DNA of 64,000 nt from Allomyces macrogynus ATCC 38327 (GCA_000151295.1 GG745328.1:798503-862502); one strand, 5' to 3'; counted from the stretch's first letter, positions 19,936-30,948 are shown. Notes: generated by a model not told the origin, from the sequence alone. A program made the numbers and translations.

Positions 19936-22707
19936 ATGGACGGACGACCCCAACGAGGAAGCGGACGAGGCCGCGGCGGCCGTGGACGTGGCCAATCTCG
20001 CGGTGGTGGCGGCTTTTCCGGAAGGTCCGACCGCGACTGGAATGGACCGCCGCGACGTAACGATCGCAACGACCGCGATTGGAATGGCCCGTCCCATCGG
20101 GACTGGAATGGCCCACCACAACTTAACGACCGTCACGACCGCTCCCATCACGACCGCTCCCACGATGACCGCTCCCACCATGACCGCCGCTCCCGCGACG
20201 AGAAACCGGCCCAGGCACCGATGGACGAGGACCAGCCGCCGACGGCTGAGGTGCTGTTCGGTGTCGTCGACCAAGAAACGCGCCAGTACTTCAAGTCGAT
20301 CGAGGGCCGCATCGACATGAACGAATGGGAGTCAGAGGAGGGTGGGTGCTTCCGTTCACATTCATTGCAGCAGGCGTACAGCGATTCTGACGGCGTCCTT
20401 TTCCATTTTGCCGCTTCAGATCTGCAAATTTTCCTGTCGAACGTCTACGAGGAGGTGCAGGACAAGGAGCTCGTGCTCGCCACCGACGCCGAGACCTCGG
20501 TCGTGCTCGAGAAGCTGCTGCGCATCTCGTCGGACGTGCACCTGCGCATCTTCATGGACAAGATGTCCGGCAAGTACGTTTTAGTGGGCATCACGTTGAC
20601 GCGATGCCGACGGCCCTGACCCGATCTTTCTCGCCATTGCAGCTTTGTCCATCTGTTCAAGCACTTTTGCGCGTCGCACGTCTGCCAGACCCTTCTCGTT
20701 CTCGCTGCGGATGTCCTGGAGCGTGAGGTTTGTTGGTTGCTCCCGCATCTTGACCTCTATCGATCCATTTTGCTCACTATCCCTTGTTTTCCTTGACCTC
20801 AGGCCAAGGGCACCGCCCCCGACAACGCGCCCGGCGACCTGCCGAGCATGACCGACCTAATCACGACCATGTGCGAGCAACTGCGCACGTTCCTCGCCCT
20901 CCTCTCGCGCGACCGCCACTCGACCTTCATTATCCGCGTCCTCCTCTCGGTCCTGTCGGGCACGCCGCTGACGACCGCCGCGGTGCGGTCCAAAAAATCG
21001 AAGGCATGGAACCAGCGGCACAACGCCGCGGAGGTGGTCCCTGCGGTCAACTCGAAACCGCGCACGGTCCCAGCCGCGCTCGTGCCCGTGCGTACCGCCG
21101 TCCTCGACGAACTGACGGCGGCCTTGGCTCCGCATGCGCGCACGTTTGCGTTCGACCCCGTCGTGAATCCGGTCCTGCAGCTGTTGCTCGGCGCAGTCGC
21201 CGACAAGGACGCGCTCGTGAAAACCTTGCTCATGCAAGACTCGGCGAACGCGTCCGAGGAGCAGCAGGACGAGTACGTCAAGAACCTGATGGAAACGCCC
21301 GTCGGGTCGCGACTGTTTGAGAAGATCCTCGCCATTTGCTCGGCGACGGCGTTCCACCAGATCTACACGCGCCATTTCCGCGGCAAGCTTGCGGCGCAGT
21401 GCCGGCATCCGGCGGCCAATTTTGTCGTGCAGGCGCTGATCGCCAATGTCAAGTCCGAGTCGCAAATGGAACTGCTGCTCGATGAGCTTGCGCCGGCGTT
21501 TGACCAGCTACTGTTCCGTGGACGGCCGCTGATCATTGTGCAGTTCCTCGAACTCGCGCACAAGTATAAGAATTACCGCACCGTGCTCAAGCCGCTCTAC
21601 GTGGCCATTGGCATCAAGCGGCCGCGCGACTTGCTCCCGACGCTGCTCTACCTGAACCGCAACTACCCCGGGTGCAACGACGCCGACCCGCCCACTCCTG
21701 CTGCAGCCGACGGTGCCGCCGGCGATGAGTCGGCACCCAACGCGGCTCCCGCAAAACGGCAGCGTCAGCGCCACCGCGGCGGTTCGCGGCACGACGACGC
21801 CTCGGCCGACGCGCGCGCCGTGACCGTGTCCCCCGCAGGCAACCAGATCATCACGACGATTCTGCGCATGCCGGCCGCGCACAACAAGGAACTCGTCGAC
21901 AGTTTCCTTGCGCGCGAGATGACCTGGTACCACCCGTACCTGATCGACCCGGTCGTGTCGTTTACTATGCAGGCGTTTTTGACGGCACCGACCGTCAATG
22001 TCCCGCCCAAGCGCAAGCTGCTGTTTTCGCTGCTCAACCATACGTCGGACATGGATTTGGCCACGCTCGCGGGCGATAAGTTTGGATCGCACATTGTCGA
22101 CGCCCTCTGGGCCATGGCCGATTTGGACGCCAAGGACCGGATTGCTGCGGATTTGCTGGCGCACGAGAAGAAGGTGACGGGGTCGCGGCACGGCACGTTT
22201 GTCTGGCGTAATTGCGGGCTCGAGCAGTATAAGAAGAAGCGCGATGAGTGGATGCAGCGGCAGCAGGGGATCGATAAGAAGAAGGCGCTCTTCCAGGATT
22301 TGCTCGATGACGAGACGACCGAGGCGCTCGCGACGCTCGGGATGGCGCCGCCGACCAAGGACGCCGACGAGGAAGGGGTGGATGAGGAGATCGAGGACGT
22401 GCTCGTGTCCAAGAAGAAGAAGCGGGCGCCGCTCGCCCAAGTCGAGGACGAGATTGACCAGGTGTTCAAGAGCAAGGCGACCAAGGGGCTCACGCACGAC
22501 GAGCAGGTCGAGTACGTGCAGGAGGAGACGGTCAAGGTCGTGCAGGACAAGAATATGGCTGAGGTGCTTGATGCGATCAAGGCGACCAAGAAGCGCAAGA
22601 AGAGCAAAAAGGCGGCCGCTGAAAAGGAGGCCGACAGCGATGACGAGGGCGAGTCGTTGGCCAAGCGCCGCAAGAAGAAGCGCGCCAAGCGCCAGTTCAC
22701 GTCTTAG
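19936..22707 (+). CDS. NOP9: Nucleolar pumilio-repeat protein NOP9
   Basis: RNA-binding Puf-like nucleolar protein needed for 18S rRNA maturation. Exons: 19936-20341, 20420-20573, 20643-20727 and 20803-22707; introns 78, 69 and 75 nt; 849 aa. The N-terminus is Arg/Gly/Asp-rich (GRGRGGRGRGQSRGGGGF, then DRDWNGP and HDRS repeats). The family core follows: VDQETRQYFKSIEGRIDMNE, LFLSNVYEEV-type helix IFLSNVYEEVQDKELVLATD, CASHVCQTLLVLAADVLE, and later FGSHIVDALWAMADLDAKDR and GTFVWRNCGL. The tail is Lys-rich (KKRKKSKKAAAEK, RRKKKRAKRQF), as expected for a nucleolar protein. The start was taken just before the Gly/Arg region; an upstream in-frame Met at 19855 is less likely. Confidence 0.87.
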
Positions 22708-22932
22708 TTTGTCCGTTTTTCATGGGGGTGTTTTGCGAGTGTGACTCGGTTCATAAAAAGGTTTGGTTTCTTATGCGACTCTAGCTAATCCAACTAGTGA
22801 ATACAAAAATGAAGGACCTCGGCGGTTCGGCATGGCCCATTTATTGCAAACGCACAGTGCCCGAACAGACTCTGAGGGCCGGCAATGGTGAGCGAGCGGG
22901 GACAGGAGAGGGCAGCGAGTTTCGGGCGACGC

Positions 22933-23789
22933 TTAGAAGGTCGAGCCCTCCGGGGGCTGCGGCAGCTTCCGGCCCGACGTGGCCATCTCGCTAGAAACGG
23001 CCATCGAGTGTGAGAAACCAGATCGGGGAGAAATGGTCGAAAGAGGAGGCGATGCGGTTGCGTACCGGCGAATCTCCGACAGGACCGTCTCCATGGTGTA
23101 GTTGCGGCTCCAGCGGGCAAGGCAGTCGAGCTTGCTGGGCTCCACCTGGATCCATCCATACCAAGTCAGTTGCGGGCTCCACAACGACGACACGAGCGCA
23201 GCGGAGAACGTACGCGGCCTGTCGACGCGTGAACGCACGGCAGGTTGACCTTGGAAATGAACTTGACAATCGGCGCGCTGTCCGGGTAGTTTTGGTCGCA
23301 GTGCAGCGTCAACGAGTAGATGCGGTTCTCGTGCACAGACTAGAGTATGAAACAGCGAGCAGGTCAGGTCGGATCGGCCACGACACGGCGGTGTGACTAG
23401 CCTCGGTCGTCGCGTGGTGAGCAAGCACTCGGCAACGCGGTCGAACGTACGTGGGGAGGGCCCAGGATCGTGCCGTTCCAGTCGCTCATGAAAATGTCGT
23501 CCGGGTTGGCGAGACCGTACGAAATGGTGCCATCGCCGATACCTGGCGGGTCGAGAGAAACCGCGGTCAGCACAAGCACGAGCGAGAGCGCCTGGCAGCA
23601 GAGCACGGTGCGTACCCTTCTCGCCCTTCTCAAGCTCCTCGAGCAGTCGGAAGTTGCGGGGGACTAGACGCGAACGCGAGCAAAGGACCCGGTCAGGTCA
23701 AGTTTCCGGGCTTGGGGACGATTCATGGTGGCGCGCCAAGAAGGGCGCGCGTGTGTTGGACATGCGTGCTCTTGCTCACCCTTGGCCAT
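22933..23789 (-). CDS. MMS2: Ubiquitin-conjugating enzyme variant Mms2/UEV1
   Basis: Catalytically inactive E2 variant that pairs with Ubc13 to build K63-linked ubiquitin chains in post-replication repair and signalling. Six exons on the minus strand: 23789-23780, 23663-23616, 23542-23451, 23339-23214, 23145-23066 and 22990-22933. Introns are 116, 73, 111, 68 and 75 nt; 137 aa. The spliced product starts [20 protein letters not shown] and continues [50 protein letters not shown] and [20 protein letters not shown], ending [11 protein letters not shown]. The UEV hallmarks ENRIYSL and PQPPEG are present, and the active-site Cys of E2 enzymes is absent at the expected position. The first exon codes only ATG GCC AAG G. 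Confidence 0.97.
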
Positions 23790-24061
23790 GGTGTCGTGTT
23801 GCAGCAGGAGGCGGTCGCGTTGCTTCGAGTTGCAGCGCGTTGGGAGGTTGGAGTCTTTGTCAAAGACGGGCCTGCAGGATGGCGGCGACTTCGTCTTCGA
23901 CTTCGTCGCGGCCGACAGCGTCAGGTGATCCAAGAGGATCGCGATGGACGGTGGCCGACTTGCTCGCGACCGAAGTCACCGTAACCGCCCCGTTGCCGCT
24001 AAACTGCAAGACTAACGCTCGCCGTATCGCGCACTCGTCGCAACTGGACCGCGCTGCAACC
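23790..24061. promoter_or_regulatory. Divergent promoter region, Mms2 / TRAPPC2
   Basis: 272 bp between outward-facing start codons; no recognised motif. Confidence 0.5.
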
Positions 24062-24842
24062 ATGAGCTATTATTTCGCCATTGTCGGCACAAGGGACAGC
24101 CCCATCTACGAGGCAGCGATCGGCAACCCGCTCAAGGTCAGCATCATGATCCACGACTTGAATCGCCAGCCAACTTGGTCAATTTCGGTGCCCTGCTGCC
24201 AGGTATCACGCTGATACGCGCTTGGCCTCCGCCCCCACGCAAACAGGATGATGGAAAACATCTCCATCAGTTTGTGCTGCACGCCGCGCTCGACTTTGTG
24301 GACGACATCATGTGGACGACGCCAAACATGTGCGAAATTTTTGCCACGCGCAGCCTTTGTCGAATTACAGCCGGGACCATAGCTCTAACGAGCGCGTCGG
24401 TCGGCTCAGGTACCTGCGCGTCGTCGACAAGTTCAACGACTGGTTTGTCAGTGCATTTGTGTCCGCTGGAAGTACGTTGATGCATTCGGAACACCCAAGC
24501 GCTTGCTATTCACCCACTTTACGCTGTTCACGGCGCTAATCTCATGCTCTGCGCGCTGTTCAACCAAGATGTCCGCTTCATGCTGCTGCACGATTCCAAG
24601 AACGAGGACGGGATCCGCAATTTCTTCACCGACGTGCACGAGCTCTACATCAAAGTCCGCATCTGCTCTACCATGCTTCTTATCCTGCCTCGCCGCACCG
24701 CAACGTTTTGCTGACCGGAATGCCGTGGTTTGGTTTGACGACCGTTTAGTCGCTCATGAACCCATTCTACGAAGTGAACGACCCGATTGACAACCCTGCG
24801 TTTGATTTGAAAGTCCGCACGATCGCACGGAGGTTTTTGTAA
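24062..24842 (+). CDS. TRAPPC2: TRAPP complex subunit 2 (sedlin/Trs20)
   Basis: Small longin-fold subunit of the TRAPP tethering complexes in ER-Golgi traffic. Exons: 24062-24136, 24247-24329, 24410-24471, 24569-24654 and 24750-24842; introns 110, 80, 97 and 95 nt; 132 aa, against 140 in human. Spliced landmarks are [100 protein letters not shown] and [18 protein letters not shown]. All junctions reproduce the family alignment. The homologous human segments are HLNQFIAHAALDLVDE and DGIKNFFTDVYDLYIK. Identification is secure. Confidence 0.97.
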
Positions 24843-25288
24843 CAAGAATGATTTTGTTTGAGCTTGCTTGGACAGCGACTCGTGCTTTGTTTTTGTCTGA
24901 ATGGATCATCACCCGACCGTTCCTGGAAAAATCAAGGTCATCCACTCTGAATGCATGGATAGAAGGAGGGCCGAGAGGAATGCGAGGCGTGGGCGAGGGA
25001 TTTGCCACAGCATCCACCGCAAATTGGATTGGAGTAGCTGTCAGAGGAAGAGATTACTGGAAAATCGTTTTGGGGCTGTGCATATGAGCGTCACAATGGT
25101 CGTGGTGAGGTAGGTCGTCTCGATTATGCAACTTCAGAGTATTCAAATTCGAAGCGAGGTCGGGTCAGAAATCTGAGGGGCGAAATGGGATGGAACGCGA
25201 AGCTCAAGCATGCACTCGTCACACATGGACAAAAAGCCAAGCATCACAACACATCCGCCGAATCAAGCATCAAGCGAGCATAGCCCAC
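24843..25288. other. Convergent intergenic stretch
   Basis: Between the 3' ends of TRAPPC2 and a cysteine-rich gene; no gene or structured element recognised. Confidence 0.45.
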
Positions 25289-25750
25289 TCAGACCAGATT
25301 ACACCAACCGTGCTGGAGCTGCAGACACTCATCACAGTACTTGCGGTCGCCGCGTTTCTTGCACGAGTTGCCGGGACGTTTGCAAAACTTGAGGCGACCA
25401 GTTTTCATGTAACACGGCGTGCAGTGGCGGGCATTGTCGCGCGAGTACCTGTACCCCCATTCGTGGTCGATTCCGCCCTTGTCAGCGGTGACGCACATGG
25501 GCCAGGGCCCAAGCCAGATCGCCAAGAGACGGGTGTGTCCGCACCAACACTCTGGTGGATCGGCCGCTGCAGTACCGACACCCTCTGCATCTTGATCTGC
25601 GCATACCATGCCGGACTTTTCGGCGGCAGCGTCGTGGCCAGAGGAGACGGGAGCGGCGAGGACGGGATGCGCCATGGGCGCAGAGGCGACGACCATGACG
25701 AGCATCGCAATCACGGCAAACGCGGCGATTCGGGTCGAGGCGTGCGTCAT
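25289..25750 (-). CDS. Small secreted cysteine-rich protein, copy F (intact)
   Basis: Two exons on the minus strand, 25750-25545 and 25448-25289; the 96-nt intron is GTGCGG..TACAG; 121 aa. The signal peptide is MTHASTRIAAFAVIAMLVMV and the mature start LAAPVSSGHD. The spacer ends DPPECW, with the phase-2 intron inside Trp. Exon 2 reads YSRDNARHCTPCYMKTGRLK, FCKRPGNSC, KYCDECLQLQHGWC. The intron is a multiple of three with no stop, so the unspliced frame also stays open. Intron retention would insert a 32-residue loop and still give a full-length protein. A TATATA element lies about 110 bp upstream. Confidence 0.75.
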   Translation of the reverse strand: MTHASTRIAAFAVIAMLVMVVASAPMAHPVLAAPVSSGHDAAAEKSGMVCADQDAEGVGTAAADPPECWCGHTRLLAIWLGPWPMCVTADKGGIDHEWGYRYSRDNARHCTPCYMKTGRLKFCKRPGNSCKKRGDRKYCDECLQLQHGWCNLV

Positions 25751-25856
25751 TGCGGTTGAGATCAGATGGCGCCGAGCGAAGCCGGTTCACATACGGTGAG
25801 GCTGAGCGAGGCTCGCGTTGCAGAGAGAACGAGCGCCGGTGCAGCACAAACCCCAA

Positions 25857-25862
25857 TATATA
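25857..25862 (-). promoter_or_regulatory. TATA-box-like element
   Basis: Minus-strand CTATATATTGGGG, about 110 bp upstream of the ATG of copy F (25750). Confidence 0.5.
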
Positions 25863-26140
25863 GATGTGTGTCGACGACGGTGTGGCCAAGTCGCGCCCAC
25901 GGCGTGCAAGTGGAACGCGGCGATGCTCTGGCAACGCGGCGATGCGGCGCGGTTTCGCTGGTGTCACGCGGCCATTGAACGGTGTTTGTGCGGGCCACAG
26001 GACCCTCAGACATGAACAGACTTGGATTGGATCCAAATTCGTAGAAGCAAAACAAATGGTTAGTGAAGGGAAGGCAACTCTCGCCGACAAAACGCAGGCA
26101 TGTCAACCACAGCGTTCTGTTCCAGCAAATATCGCACGCA

Positions 26141-27883
26141 TCAACGCCGCACAATCAAACGTGGCCGACCGGTCGGCGATACCCCGGCGCGTTCACATGC
26201 CTCATCGAGCAGTTCCACGGTGCGCTTGTGTATGGCTGGACACTTTCGTGCGTCCAACAGACGTAGCGCAGACGGAAGGGCGCGAGCCCAAGTTTCTGCA
26301 GCGCACTCATCACGCCCAAAATCGAGATTGCCGGAAAGGTGGAGAGCACGGATCGTGCGCGGGAGAGACGTCACGAGCGAGTCGACGTGGCAATTTTCAA
26401 GACGAAGCGACACGAGCTGTGGTGGCCAGCACGACTCCAAGGCCTCGAGGTCAGACTTGTTGATCTCGTTCCATGACAGATCCAAGTGCGTTACCGTCAA
26501 TGGGAACGTCCACGCAGTATCGAGGCCATTCGCAGCGACGTCACGCACACATCCGTAGAGGCCGAGTGAGACGAGCGTTTGGGGCAAACGATGTGGGTCA
26601 AGCGACGTGAGAGGGAGGCAAGACGCGCGATGGTGCGAATCCTTGGTGGACAAGAGAAGCTGTCGAATCAACGAATTCGAAAGCCGTCGCACGAGCAAAT
26701 CGACGCTGACTTTAGTCCATGTCGGGAGAGTCAAACGCAATGCCACATTTGGGATCGGAATGAGTTCAAGCACGGCCAGTACGACCGACATGGGGCCCCT
26801 CCCCCATTTGGGGGCCGTGATAGTGAGCGAGTCAACTTGGAGAGCGTGTACTGCGGCCAGAATGGGAGCATGCGATGAAACACTGAAAGTAACCGGACGG
26901 ACCAATCCCAGGCTCAGCGACTGCATGGCTGCGCGATTATCCGCCATAATGCTACTGTGCGCCGATGCAAGAGATTCAAGGACGGCCGCCAAGTCTTCGA
27001 ATGGCAAGTACGTATGCTCAAAGACGACCAAGTGCTTGAGTCGAGCCAGCGCTTGAGTTAGCGCTGCGCCGCACGTTTCGTGAAGAGTCTCCTTGCTGCC
27101 ATGGAAAGCCTTGCTGATCTTGAGCACTGAGAGAGTCTCAGCGCGAGGCAAGTGCTCGTAGAACAGTGCAACGTCCATTCCCGTCCCGTTCAAACTGTCC
27201 CACACGATCGAGGCGTGGCGCAGATGTTCGGGCAACCAAACTGACAGGGCGTCGACAATGCTGGTCGGTGGAGCGTTGTGCGCAACAAATCGGACAATCT
27301 GGGCCGTTGAGCACATTGGTAACCATTTGTTGGCGGCCACCCACGCGCGAACGACCAAATGACGACAAGTGGATGGAATGGGGAGTGGCCGGTACATGTC
27401 CAAGTCGTCGGCCCAAACGAGAGTATCGATGTCAAAATGGATGAGCTGTTCCTGCGGAATGGGGAGCGAAGACCACCGTTCCATTTCCACGGGCATGAGG
27501 GCGTTCCGCTGAGGAGGTCGGGCGAGTCGGACTCGCCGCTTGTCGCGTGCAGGGAGCACCAGGCGCCAATTGGGCTCCATTGCCGTCAATGAGTGCGGAA
27601 ACGTCAAGACATAATCACCTACACGGACACGATCACGATTGGGCGCGCCCTGCAACATCCACACGCCAGACCGCTGGCCTTCGGCAAAGACAAGGTGGAA
27701 CCGCACATCGTCCGCGCCATGGCGCAAAGCAGTGTGAACCGCCGGCGCGAAAAATATAGGCGAGGCAAGGGCGAAATGCAACAGCGTTAAACGGCCTCTC
27801 GCATCGACATCGTGCATGGCCAGACAGAGCTTTTCGATCACGTCGTATGGCAGCCGCTCGACCAGGGCGCGCTCTTGTTCCAT
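26141..27883 (-). CDS. F-box-like / leucine-rich-repeat protein
   Basis: Intronless, 580 aa from the Met of MEQERALVERLPYDVIEKLC; the frame extends further upstream without family features. The N-terminal 45 residues look like an F-box (LPYDVIEKLCLAMHD, then LLHFALASPIFFAPAVH). If so, it would serve as a substrate adaptor of an SCF ubiquitin ligase. The C-terminal third holds irregular leucine-rich repeats: LVSLGLYGCVRDVAANGLD, VTHLDLSWNEINKSDLEAL, LVSLRLENCHVDSLVTSL and IRALHLSGNLDFG. The middle is poorly conserved but has leucine-rich spacing. A truncated relative lies at 17.9 kb and another LRR fragment at 57.2 kb. The target is unknown. Confidence 0.7.
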   Translation of the reverse strand: MEQERALVERLPYDVIEKLCLAMHDVDARGRLTLLHFALASPIFFAPAVHTALRHGADDVRFHLVFAEGQRSGVWMLQGAPNRDRVRVGDYVLTFPHSLTAMEPNWRLVLPARDKRRVRLARPPQRNALMPVEMERWSSLPIPQEQLIHFDIDTLVWADDLDMYRPLPIPSTCRHLVVRAWVAANKWLPMCSTAQIVRFVAHNAPPTSIVDALSVWLPEHLRHASIVWDSLNGTGMDVALFYEHLPRAETLSVLKISKAFHGSKETLHETCGAALTQALARLKHLVVFEHTYLPFEDLAAVLESLASAHSSIMADNRAAMQSLSLGLVRPVTFSVSSHAPILAAVHALQVDSLTITAPKWGRGPMSVVLAVLELIPIPNVALRLTLPTWTKVSVDLLVRRLSNSLIRQLLLSTKDSHHRASCLPLTSLDPHRLPQTLVSLGLYGCVRDVAANGLDTAWTFPLTVTHLDLSWNEINKSDLEALESCWPPQLVSLRLENCHVDSLVTSLPRTIRALHLSGNLDFGRDECAAETWARALPSALRLLDARKCPAIHKRTVELLDEACERAGVSPTGRPRLIVRR

Positions 27884-28337
27884 TTTCAAATGAGCTCGAG
27901 AAGGAGTTGGAGATGTGGCAGACGCGGCGCAAGTTGCAAGGTTGCAGGGGTCGGGCGGGATGCGGTCAGACCTCCCAATCAATGAAATGAGTCTGCCAAC
28001 GAACGGCAGCAATTGAAGAGCGTTCTTGAGCAATATATGCAGCAAGTTAGCTTGTTTCTGTGAAAGTGGGTGATGATGAAAAGCAGCGTCGATGCGGACT
28101 CCACGGTCGCTGGCTCGCGGATGTCTCTTTTCCTTGGTCGCAAGCAAACTTGAGAACTTACGCTGCAGGCATCACCGCATCTGACGAACGAAATCATTGC
28201 TGGTGACGCTCGCTGCTGCCCGAACGAAATCGGCCAATAGATTGATTGGATGGAGACACGACGCGATATTTTCCGCAAGGCCGCTGGCCCGACCATTCGA
28301 GCTCCAGAAAACTCTCTGACAGGCCCACTGGACATAG
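27884..28337. other. Intergenic
   Basis: 5' flank of the F-box/LRR gene and of a possible small gene on the opposite strand. No other element seen. Confidence 0.4.
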
Positions 28338-28344
28338 TATAAAA
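28338..28344 (+). promoter_or_regulatory. TATA-box-like element
   Basis: TATAAAA in CATAGTATAAAAGGACATGG, 60-66 bp before the ATG at 28404. The best TATA match in the window by sequence. Confidence 0.5.
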
Positions 28345-28403
28345 GGACATGGTGTAGTATGTATGGAGCGCAGATTGATGGAGGCTTCCAGCGACTCCAC
28401 AAA

Positions 28404-28704
28404 ATGACAGACAACGCCTCCATCATTTTCCATGTTGAGGTTCATTTCGAGAACTTCGCGGACTTTTCGGCCAACACCTGTTCCCCGTTCACTATCGTCT
28501 CGGATTGCAGCCTGTTTCACCAACCGTGAGTGACGTCCTTGCCGCTCTACAACCAACATGAGTACATACACCACTGAAAAAAATCGATTTCGTTGACCTG
28601 AAACCGATTCCAGGACCAGTCCCGCTGCAACTGATTCTCCGATTGATTTGAGATTTGATTACACGAACTGGTTACTGGCCAGTTGTAAAATGGACCCCAA
28701 ATGA
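28404..28704 (+). CDS. Possible tiny two-exon gene of unknown function
   Basis: ATG 28404 lies 60 bp after a strong TATA box. It opens a 122-nt exon (MTDNASIIFHVEVHFENFAD, then FSANTCSPFTIVSDCSLFHQ). It ends at a canonical GTGAGT donor (28526). An 88-nt intron ends ATTCCAG at 28613. Exon 2 (28614-28704) reads TSPAATDSPIDLRFDYTNWL and ends MDPK, for a total of 70 aa. Splicing is needed because the unspliced frame stops inside the donor. I recognise no family. The downstream DNA is AT-richer and repetitive in short words, so this could be chance. Evidence is promoter position, splice signals and frame only. Confidence 0.33.
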
Positions 28705-29285
28705 TTTTGGCGGATCGGTTCGAGAATCAGTCTTCCATCAGACCCGAAATTGATTCATTGACTGTCGTGGATCTGATTTTGGAATCAGTACTGGAACTGG
28801 CATGACAGCTGAACCCTTGCTGGTTGCCCAACCGATTTTCGCATCAGCAGCCAAACGGATCCAGAAACCAAACGACTTTATGAAAATACTTTTAAAGCTG
28901 AAAGGATTAATTATTTCAAGAGCGACAGCGCAGAAACCGTTCTTGATCACTTTCCTCAAGCTTGTGGTATGCCTGCTCGCCAAACGCCTCTCCCAAAGAA
29001 CTGTCCGCCGACCCGTCCACCGTTTCATCAAAAACAAATGCCGACCGGATCTCGTCAAAAATTCCTGCAAATTGGGCCGAATCAGCTGTGACACCCGCTG
29101 CCAAAGAAACACACACCAGCCACCACTCCTCTCTCGCCATTTCTCACGCGACTGCTCTCACCTTGTCCCCAAACTTGGACGCGCACCGAAGGCCGGTGAT
29201 TTTCTCAAACTTTCTCTGCACCGGGACACAATCGGCCAGCTACGAAATGAGCGCTGGCGGCAAATCTGGACCCGAAATTGCGACA

Positions 29286-29775
29286 CTAGCGGAAAAACAG
29301 CGCCCGGAATTCGGTGAGCGGGTCGTCACGGATCTCAGGATCCGTGATCTTCATTTTGTTCTTGAACCGCGACAAGTAGACGTCCTGCTCCTCGGCGACG
29401 TTGATCATAGAACTGAGTCGCTTGTTCTGCCGCATGCGGTTCAGCGCGTGCGTCGCAGCACCGTTCACGGCGGCGGCCGCGTCCGGGTGGTCGTCAAGGC
29501 CGTCAAACAGGTGCTTGGTCGTCAGAGCACGAGTAAGAAAACGCTACACTGGCGCTTGTGCCGCAGTTACCCCATTCCCTCACCCAGTCGCCCACCACTA
29601 CGCTCGAACCGCTTCTCCAGCACCTCCTGCGCTTCTATCCGCCTTTCCAAAAGGATCCGGCATCATATCGTCATTTCGACCGTAGTCCCAGCAGCCTGTG
29701 CCTATTGTCCTCAAACATGTTCTGTATCCGCAGCCTCAGCTCATCATCACCTCGAGCGCTCCGACTGGTGCAAAT
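29286..29775 (-). CDS. Unresolved small gene, C-terminal exon only
   Basis: The 29.3-29.5 kb part has a convincing coding character: KHLFDGLDDHPDAAAAVNG, RMRQNKRLSSMINVAEEQD and FKNKMKITDPEIRDDPLTEF, ending ALFFR and TAG at 29286. It is charged and probably helical. Further coding-like pieces lie upstream on the same strand near 29.70-29.76 kb (DDELRLRIQNMFEDNRHRLL) and about 29.62 kb (QEVLEKRFERSG). I could not connect them with consistent splice phases. I do not recognise the family. A decayed gene is possible, because a stomatin fragment lies immediately upstream. Confidence 0.35.
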
Positions 29776-30005
29776 AGAAGTGATTTCTTGACCCTGGAAT
29801 ACGGGCAGCACGTTTTTCCCACAAAAACAGAGCTGGCGAGCGTCACTTTTGCGATATGGAATTGATAGCGTCCATGTGGTAGGCCCAGACGGACTGGCCA
29901 ATATTTTGACTGGCCATATTGAAGGGGGGCGAAAAGTGTACACAAAACGACTCCACCAGGGCGTCGAAATCTTGCTCTCTCCAACAGGTCGTGTCCCCAA
30001 CATCG

Positions 30006-30090
30006 AGGGTCGTCGAGCCGTTCGGCAAGTATTCTCATGTACTCAAGCCCGGACTCGCCCTTCTCATTCCAGGCATCGAAACCGTGTTTG
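30006..30090 (+). pseudogene. Stomatin-like (SLP2) exon fragment
   Basis: About 28 codons, RVVEPFGKYSHVLKPGLALL then IPGIETVF, match the start of exon 2 of the intact SLP2 gene 1.2 kb downstream (RVIERFGKFSRALEPGLALL, IPGIEKIA). Similarity begins near the position of that gene's intron acceptor and stops after about 85 bp. It looks like a partial DNA-level duplication, not a retrocopy. No complete gene is present here. Confidence 0.7.
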
Positions 30091-30199
30091 CGTGTGGCTT
30101 TCCATCTTGGCGAGATGACACCAGCGCAATATTGAACCACGACCCAGCAGCGACGGCATTTCACAAAGAGTTGCAAATCGAAGTCTGAGGCGGATTGAC

Positions 30200-30948
30200 C
30201 AGGACGTGTTTTGGCCGGATTTTAGTTGAAAGTACAGATTGTGATCACTTTGCTCAGGAAACTGATTCTTGTCGAAATTGGCCAGCCAACCAAAGCTGTG
30301 ATTTGGTTAAGCAACACAGAGCGACGTGCAATTTTGGGTCTCGCTAATGTATGCTGACAATACCATTGCGTTTGGTGAAAGAGAAGAGATAAAATACCAC
30401 ACAACGCCAAATCGAGCACCCTCATTTCATCATCGTTCCTCACAGTCACCATTTGTTCATATGTCGCTCCCAACCTGGAAAGGCTCATCTCACGACACAT
30501 CGCTAATGATGAAATAGCGTTGGAGCGACAATAATTTATTCGGATTTTCGGTTCCCTATCGGTGTCAACTGCCTGCCAGCGCCACCCCTGTCTGCGACCG
30601 AATTAGTTTCCAGACTGCCTTCATCCAAGTTGGAACTGTTCGCATCTCTTCTTCTCGGATCCGTCTGTTTGTTGATGGGACACGGAGGGTCAGGTGCGCA
30701 TGGTGTGAGCGAGCAAGACTTTTGACACGGACAAGCCGTGTGTTCGGCCTAGGTCGCCGGTCGCGCCGGGCGGCGTGCCTGACCGCCGGCGTGATCAGAG
30801 CCGCATCAACAAATAAATAGACCTGCACCCAGCGGCCGTACCTTCTCCTTAACCACCTCGCTCGCTCGACCCAGACAACCTCGCTCCGGACGGCCCTGTC
30901 TGTTCCTCTTCCACCCAACAATCTCCAGCGCATTAACAATCCACGAAG
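30200..30948. other. Intergenic upstream of SLP2
   Basis: No gene recognised in 750 bp. An AATAAATAG stretch near 30812-30820 could act as a weak TATA element for SLP2. Confidence 0.4.

Noticed and set aside
21508..22497. Long antisense frame (329 aa) opposite NOP9
   Set aside because: Shadow of a GC-rich coding exon; its Leu/Arg/His-rich composition reflects the complementary codons and it has no family features.
23146..23213. Alternative Mms2 splice at the first GT after VNLP
   Set aside because: It shifts the frame or deletes the conserved CV..TG segment. The later GTACGT donor restores [19 protein letters not shown] as in other UEVs.
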